NCBI RefSeq assembly: GCF_004138495.1
Contig: NZ_ML142854.1
Span: forward strand, 265,879-275,696
DNA length: 9,818 nucleotides
Direction of reading: 5' to 3'
From: Phytoactinopolyspora endophytica
GTDB lineage: Bacteria > Actinomycetota > Actinomycetes > Jiangellales > Jiangellaceae
The position numbers were made by a program, and so were the translations under genes. This document shows positions 6,555-9,818 of the stretch, one piece after another (positions within the stretch are counted from its first letter, which is position 1; the number at the start of each line of letters is the position of its first letter). Under the pieces are notes generated by a model, which saw nothing but the letters and a program-made list of their open reading frames with translations, was not told the origin of the DNA and searched no databases.

Positions 6555-8588
6555 ATGAACGCTAAGCGATTTGTCCGACCGGCGATCTGGTTCGCCATGT
6601 TCGTCCTCGTGGCGGTCATGCTGAACAGCTTCTTATCCGGTGGAGACGACCCTGAAGAGGTCGATACCGTACGGGTAGTCGACGAGATCGAAGCGGGGAA
6701 TGTCAAGTCGGCCGAGATCACCGGTGGCGATGTCCAACGAGTTGAGCTCACGCTGAACAACGACGAAGAGTTGTGGGCCTACTACGTCGAGGACCAGGGC
6801 CTGGATCTCGTCAACGAACTTCAGCAGCAACATGTAGACGGCGCGCTTGCCGACGGTTACAACGTCGACATCCCGCAGTCCAACCCGTGGATGGCCATCC
6901 TCGGTACGGTCTTGCCGCTCCTGTTGCTGGTGGCACTGATCATCTTCTTCCTGAGCCGTGTGCAAGGCGGCGGCGGCCGAGTCATGCAGTTCGGCAAGAA
7001 CCGCGCCAAGCTGGCCTCTAAAGATGCGCCGAAGACGACTTTCTCCGACGTTGCCGGTGCGAACGAGGCGATCGAGGAACTGCACGAGATCAAGGAGTTC
7101 CTCCAGGAGCCCGCGAAGTTCCAGGCAGTCGGCGCGAAGATCCCCAAGGGCGTGCTGCTGTACGGGCCGCCAGGCACCGGTAAGACGCTGCTTGCCCGGG
7201 CGGTCGCGGGTGAGGCCGGCGTGCCGTTCTACTCGATCTCCGGCTCGGACTTCGTCGAGATGTTCGTCGGTGTGGGTGCGTCCCGGGTTCGTGACCTGTT
7301 CAAGGAAGCGAAAGAGAACGCACCGGCCATCGTGTTCGTCGACGAGATCGACGCGGTCGGTCGGCATCGTGGCGCCGGCATGGGTGGCGGCCACGACGAG
7401 CGCGAGCAGACGCTGAACCAGCTGCTCGTCGAGATGGACGGCTTCGACATCAAGACGAACGTCATTCTGATCGCGGCCACCAACCGCCCGGACATTCTGG
7501 ATCCCGCGCTGCTGCGCCCGGGCCGGTTCGACCGGCAGATCACTGTGGGTGCGCCCGATCTGGACGGCCGGCGCAGGATCCTCGAGGTGCACGCCAAGGG
7601 TAAGCCGCTTGCCCCGGACATCGACCTGATGGCCGTGGCTAGGCGTACGCCGGGCTTCAGCGGTGCCGACCTGGCCAACGTGCTCAACGAGGCCGCTCTG
7701 CTCACGGCCCGTGGCGACGCGCAGGTCATCACTCCGAAGTTCATGGACGAGGCGATCGACCGCGTCATCGCTGGGCCGCAGAAGAGCTCGCGTCTGATGA
7801 AGGACGAGGAGAAGCGGATCACCGCGTATCACGAGGGCGGACACGCCCTGGTGGCGGCCGCTCTGCACCACACCGACCCGGTGCACAAGGTGACGATCCT
7901 GCCGCGCGGCGGTGCTCTCGGGTACACGATGGTGCTGCCCGATGACGACAAGTACTCCACGACGCGTAACGAGATACTTGACCAGCTCGCCTACATGATG
8001 GGCGGCCGTGCCGCCGAGGAACTCGTCTTCCACGATCCCACTACCGGGGCGGCCAACGACATCGACAAGGCCACGACCCTGGCCCGGCGTATGGTCACGC
8101 AATACGGCATGACCGAGCGGCTCGGCGCCATCAAGTTCGGCTCCGACAGCGCCGAACCGTTCCTCGGCAAGGAGATGGGGCACCAGCGCGACTACTCCGA
8201 GGAGATCGCCGGGCAGGTCGACGAGGAGGTCCGCAAGCTCATCGAGAACGCGCACCAGGAGGCGTTCGACATCCTGGTGGAGAACCGCGACATCCTCGAC
8301 AGGCTGGTCATCGCGCTCCTGGAGCGGGAGACCTTGAACAAGGAGGAAGTGGCGGAGTTGTTCGAGCAGATCCGCAAGCTCGAGCGGCGGCCGGCATGGA
8401 CGGGTTCCCCGACGCGCAAGCCGTCCGAGCTGGGGCCGGTGGACATTCCGGAGAAGGTTTCGACCAACGGTTCGGAATCCGACCACGAAGAGGGCACGAC
8501 GATCTCCCCGGACGAGCACCAGCCTGTGGGTGAGAACGCGATAACCGGTAACAACACGGCGGTGCCTGACAACACGTCGGGGAGCTAG
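6555..8588 (+). CDS. ftsH: ATP-dependent zinc metalloprotease FtsH
   Basis: The product is a 677-residue membrane-anchored AAA+ protease that extracts and degrades misassembled membrane proteins and some regulators, acting as a hexamer. Two transmembrane segments (about 11-27 and 113-134) flank an extracytoplasmic domain. The AAA module has Walker A GPPGTGKT (204-211), pore motif FVG (237-239), Walker B IVFVDEID (259-266) and the second region of homology [18 protein letters not shown] (310-327). The protease part has HEGGH (426-430), with Asp502 in NDIDKAT as the expected third zinc ligand. The C-terminal tail from about 612 is polar, acidic and low in conservation, as is usual in Actinobacteria. 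ATG 6555 is chosen because it gives MNAKR before the first membrane segment, as in related proteins; its Shine-Dalgarno is unusually distant. folE follows with no real gap. Confidence 0.98.
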   Translation: MNAKRFVRPAIWFAMFVLVAVMLNSFLSGGDDPEEVDTVRVVDEIEAGNVKSAEITGGDVQRVELTLNNDEELWAYYVEDQGLDLVNELQQQHVDGALADGYNVDIPQSNPWMAILGTVLPLLLLVALIIFFLSRVQGGGGRVMQFGKNRAKLASKDAPKTTFSDVAGANEAIEELHEIKEFLQEPAKFQAVGAKIPKGVLLYGPPGTGKTLLARAVAGEAGVPFYSISGSDFVEMFVGVGASRVRDLFKEAKENAPAIVFVDEIDAVGRHRGAGMGGGHDEREQTLNQLLVEMDGFDIKTNVILIAATNRPDILDPALLRPGRFDRQITVGAPDLDGRRRILEVHAKGKPLAPDIDLMAVARRTPGFSGADLANVLNEAALLTARGDAQVITPKFMDEAIDRVIAGPQKSSRLMKDEEKRITAYHEGGHALVAAALHHTDPVHKVTILPRGGALGYTMVLPDDDKYSTTRNEILDQLAYMMGGRAAEELVFHDPTTGAANDIDKATTLARRMVTQYGMTERLGAIKFGSDSAEPFLGKEMGHQRDYSEEIAGQVDEEVRKLIENAHQEAFDILVENRDILDRLVIALLERETLNKEEVAELFEQIRKLERRPAWTGSPTRKPSELGPVDIPEKVSTNGSESDHEEGTTISPDEHQPVGENAITGNNTAVPDNTSGS

Positions 8589-8592
8589 TGCG

Positions 8593-9198
8593 TTGGTGGA
8601 ACCCCCAGTAACGCCGTCGCAGCCGTCGGGCGGGGTCTTCGACCACGAGAGGGCCGAAGCCGCTGTCCGGGAGCTTCTGGCCGCCATCGGCGAGGACCCC
8701 ACCCGGGACGGATTGATCGATACTCCCGGGCGGGTGGCGCGCGCGTACGCGGAGATGTTCCGTGGGCTGCAGCAAGACCCCGCGGAGGCGTTGACCACGA
8801 CGTTCGAGCTCGGTCACGACGAGATGATTCTCATTAAGGACATCGAGCTCGCGTCGATGTGCGAGCACCACCTGGTGCCCTTCTACGGCTATGCGCACAT
8901 TGGCTACATTCCCGGCGCTGACGGTCGGATCGCCGGCCTGTCCAAGCTCGCGCGGCTGGTGGACGTGTTCGCGAAGCGGCCGCAGGTTCAGGAGCGGTTG
9001 ACCACCCAGATCGCCGACTCGATGGTCGAGCTTCTGAAGCCGGGCGGGGCGATCGTCGTGGTCGAGGCCGAGCACCTGTGCATGACGATGCGGGGAGTGC
9101 GAAAGCCCGGAGCGAAGACGCTCACCAGCGCCGTCCGTGGTCAGCTGCGCAACCCCGCCACGCGCTCCGAAGCAATGAGCTTGATCATCGGCCGCTGA
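8593..9198 (+). CDS. folE: GTP cyclohydrolase I
   Basis: The 201-residue enzyme converts GTP to 7,8-dihydroneopterin triphosphate, the first step of tetrahydrofolate synthesis, in the cytosol as a decamer. Zinc ligands are visible as Cys90 and His93 in CEHH (90-93) and Cys163 in [11 protein letters not shown]. His92 and His161 match the catalytic histidines of the E. coli enzyme. Other landmarks are [15 protein letters not shown] (38-52), [21 protein letters not shown] (the substrate and interface region, 104-124) and [10 protein letters not shown] (128-137). The start is TTG 8593 or GTG 8596. GGGGAG (8579-8584), inside the end of ftsH, sits eight bases before the TTG and eleven before the GTG, so the rare TTG is slightly favoured. 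The four-base gap suggests coupling to ftsH, as in M. tuberculosis. The folP gene that often comes next is absent here; purB faces it instead. Confidence 0.96.
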   Translation: MVEPPVTPSQPSGGVFDHERAEAAVRELLAAIGEDPTRDGLIDTPGRVARAYAEMFRGLQQDPAEALTTTFELGHDEMILIKDIELASMCEHHLVPFYGYAHIGYIPGADGRIAGLSKLARLVDVFAKRPQVQERLTTQIADSMVELLKPGGAIVVVEAEHLCMTMRGVRKPGAKTLTSAVRGQLRNPATRSEAMSLIIGR

Positions 9199-9202
9199 GC
9201 GG

Positions 9203-9210
9203 GGCGCTTC
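9203..9210 (+). repeat. Left copy of an 8-base direct repeat (putative target-site duplication)
   Basis: GGCGCTTC directly precedes the left terminal inverted repeat at 9211. An identical copy directly follows the right terminal repeat at 9428-9435. Its exact abutment at both ends is what points to a duplicated target site. Confidence 0.5.
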
Positions 9211-9231
9211 GGAGCATCCCGTTGCCCCGAG
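9211..9231 (+). repeat. Left terminal inverted repeat of the MITE-like element
   Basis: These 21 bases are complementary to 9407-9427 except at one position (C9215 opposite C9423). The inner part GTTGCCCCGAG is duplicated in tandem just downstream. Confidence 0.7.
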
Positions 9232-9248
9232 GTGGTTGCCCCGAGGTG
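9221..9248 (+). repeat. Two perfect tandem copies of a 14-base unit
   Basis: GTTGCCCCGAGGTG occurs at 9221-9234 and again at 9235-9248 with no spacer. The first copy includes the inner half of the left terminal inverted repeat, so the left end carries one and a half repeat arms while the right end has a single one. Confidence 0.85.
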
Positions 9249-9278
9249 GGTGGGCTGGGGCTGTGGTCGGCTTCGGGT

Positions 9279-9384
9279 GGGCCGGGGAAGCTCGTCTCAC
9301 TCTCACGCGGTCGGCGGACGGCCGGGCGTGCTGGTTGCGTGTGTCTTCCGCCGCCGAAGATCGATCGACGAACTTCCCCGGCCC
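9279..9384. repeat. Nested 18-base inverted repeat inside the element
   Basis: Arms 9279-9296 (starting GGGCCGGGGAAG) and 9367-9384 (ending CTTCCCCGGCCC) are complementary at 17 of 18 positions. They enclose 70 bases that hold a smaller CGGCGGA/TCCGCCG stem. RNA from either strand could form a strong stem here, which might also end transcription of folE or purB. Confidence 0.75.
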
Positions 9385-9406
9385 GTCTCTTTACGCTTGG
9401 GTTGGT

Positions 9407-9427
9407 CTCGGGGCAACGGGATCCTCC
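9407..9427 (-). repeat. Right terminal inverted repeat of the MITE-like element
   Basis: On the minus strand this reads GGAGGATCCCGTTGC and on to GAG, identical to the left end apart from base five. It abuts the second GGCGCTTC. Confidence 0.7.
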
Positions 9428-9442
9428 GGCGCTTCTCCGGAG
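9424..9442 (-). terminator. Possible rho-independent hairpin after purB
   Basis: CTCCGG (9424-9429) and CCGGAG (9437-9442) pair as a six-base-pair GC stem with a seven-base loop, 13 bases beyond the purB stop codon. No T-run follows, which is common for actinobacterial hairpins but weakens the call. It overlaps the right end of the MITE-like element and its flanking repeat, so one of the two explanations may be coincidental. Confidence 0.3.
9428..9435 (+). repeat. Right copy of the 8-base direct repeat (putative target-site duplication)
   Basis: GGCGCTTC is identical to 9203-9210 and starts immediately after the right terminal inverted repeat. Confidence 0.5.
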
Positions 9443-9454
9443 TGTTCCGTGTGC

Positions 9455-9818
9455 TCAGAGGATGGGGGACGGGGTGTAGGCCGCGGCGTCGGGGTGGGCG
9501 GCGGCGACGTCCTCGACGCGCTGGATGACCTCAGCGATTTGTGCGGTGGCGGCGCCGGTGAACTTCAAGGGCGATCTCACGAGAGCGTCGAGGTTGTCTC
9601 TGGTGAGGCCCAGGCGGCTGTCGTCGGCGAGGCGGTCGAGCAGATCGTTGCGGTCGGCGCCGCGTTCGCGCATGTCAAGTGCCACATTGACGGCGTGCTC
9701 CTTGATGACCTCGTGTGCCGTCTCTCGCCCGACACCGGCCTTGACCGCCGCCATCAGGACGGCGGTGGTGGCCAGGAACGGGAGGTAGCGATCGAGCTCA
9801 CGGCCGATCACCGCCGGG
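9455..9818 (-). CDS. purB: Adenylosuccinate lyase, C-terminal part (5' end cut by window edge)
   Basis: About 120 C-terminal residues are visible on the minus strand, ending SPIL before TGA at 9457-9455. The enzyme cleaves SAICAR to AICAR and adenylosuccinate to AMP, releasing fumarate, in purine synthesis. The visible part begins PAVIGRELDRYLPFLATT and includes the helical GRETAHEVIKEHAV typical of the C-terminal domain of this lyase family. A Leu/Asp-rich stretch (NDLLDRLADDSRLGLTRDNLDALV) and the ending VEDVAAAHPDAAAYTPSPIL follow. The signature loop and catalytic residues lie outside the window. The frame is open to the edge, so a GTG at 9811 is an internal Val, not a start. The gene converges on folE. 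I favour PurB over other fumarase-superfamily lyases (argininosuccinate lyase, aspartase) from the C-terminal sequence, but the call rests on this part only. Confidence 0.88.
   Translation of the reverse strand, partial: PAVIGRELDRYLPFLATTAVLMAAVKAGVGRETAHEVIKEHAVNVALDMRERGADRNDLLDRLADDSRLGLTRDNLDALVRSPLKFTGAATAQIAEVIQRVEDVAAAHPDAAAYTPSPIL

Larger units (their letters stand above)
9211..9427. mobile_element. MITE-like 217-base non-coding element with terminal inverted repeats
   Basis: The left end (9211-9231) begins GGAGCATCCCGTTGC and the right end (9407-9427) is its reverse complement with one mismatch, 20 of 21 positions identical. The segment is flanked exactly by the 8-base direct repeat GGCGCTTC. 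Nested inside is an 18-base inverted repeat with one mismatch (9279-9296 / 9367-9384) and an inner CGGCGGA/TCCGCCG stem (9312-9318 / 9347-9353), so the whole could fold back on itself. No gene resembling a transposase fits inside. Terminal repeats, target duplication, small size and lack of coding match a miniature inverted-repeat element moved in trans. Eight-base duplications are made by families such as ISL3, IS256 and IS66, but the ends do not let me assign one. Alternatively it is a long bidirectional terminator or structured RNA between convergent genes. Removal with one repeat copy would leave folE and purB stops 31 bases apart. Confidence 0.5.

Noticed and set aside
6633..8798. 721-codon open frame on the minus strand
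   Set aside because: It is antisense to ftsH and the start of folE. The translation is Arg/His/Val-rich and low in domain character, a GC-driven shadow.
9232..9528. 98-codon plus-strand frame across the folE-purB gap
   Set aside because: It runs through the inverted repeats and into purB antisense. The Arg/Gly-rich product looks like translated GC-rich non-coding DNA.

Overview
The window is chromosomal DNA from a high-GC actinobacterium. The gene content and order (ppa divergent from a PBP4-type dacB, then a DUF2342 zinc protease, tilS, hpt, ftsH, folE) match the arrangement known from Mycobacterium tuberculosis and other Actinobacteria. GTG and TTG starts are used, and protein sequences such as Ppa, FtsH and FolE are closest in style to actinobacterial homologues. 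I cannot name the genus from the sequence alone.

Left part (1-1761): two genes on the minus strand. A membrane fatty acid desaturase runs off the left edge just before its third histidine box. A 359-base gene-free stretch separates it from ppa, the family I inorganic pyrophosphatase. The 225-base gap between ppa and the plus-strand genes holds a dense cluster of palindromes and probably carries divergent promoters.

Centre (1987-9198): a plus-strand run of six genes. They are a D-alanyl-D-alanine carboxypeptidase (cell wall trimming), an HExxH metalloprotease of unknown substrate, tilS (tRNA-Ile lysidine synthetase), hpt (purine salvage), ftsH (membrane AAA+ protease) and folE (GTP cyclohydrolase I). 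Gaps are 32, 3, 7-31, 164 and about 4 bases. The likely transcription units are therefore dacB-zmp-tilS-hpt and ftsH-folE, with a separate promoter possible in the 164-base gap. TilS and Hpt both release pyrophosphate, which the divergent Ppa would hydrolyse. Hpt, FolE and the flanking purB all act on purine nucleotides.

Right part (9199-9818): folE converges on the 3' end of purB (adenylosuccinate lyase), which runs off the right edge. The 256-base space between them is not an ordinary terminator region. It contains a 217-base segment bounded by 21-base terminal inverted repeats (20/21 identical) and flanked exactly by an 8-base direct repeat (GGCGCTTC). Inside are a second nested inverted repeat and a 14-base tandem repeat. 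This has the form of a small non-autonomous mobile element (MITE-like) and is the most interesting unexplained structure in the window. All the protein-coding genes are recognisable housekeeping families.
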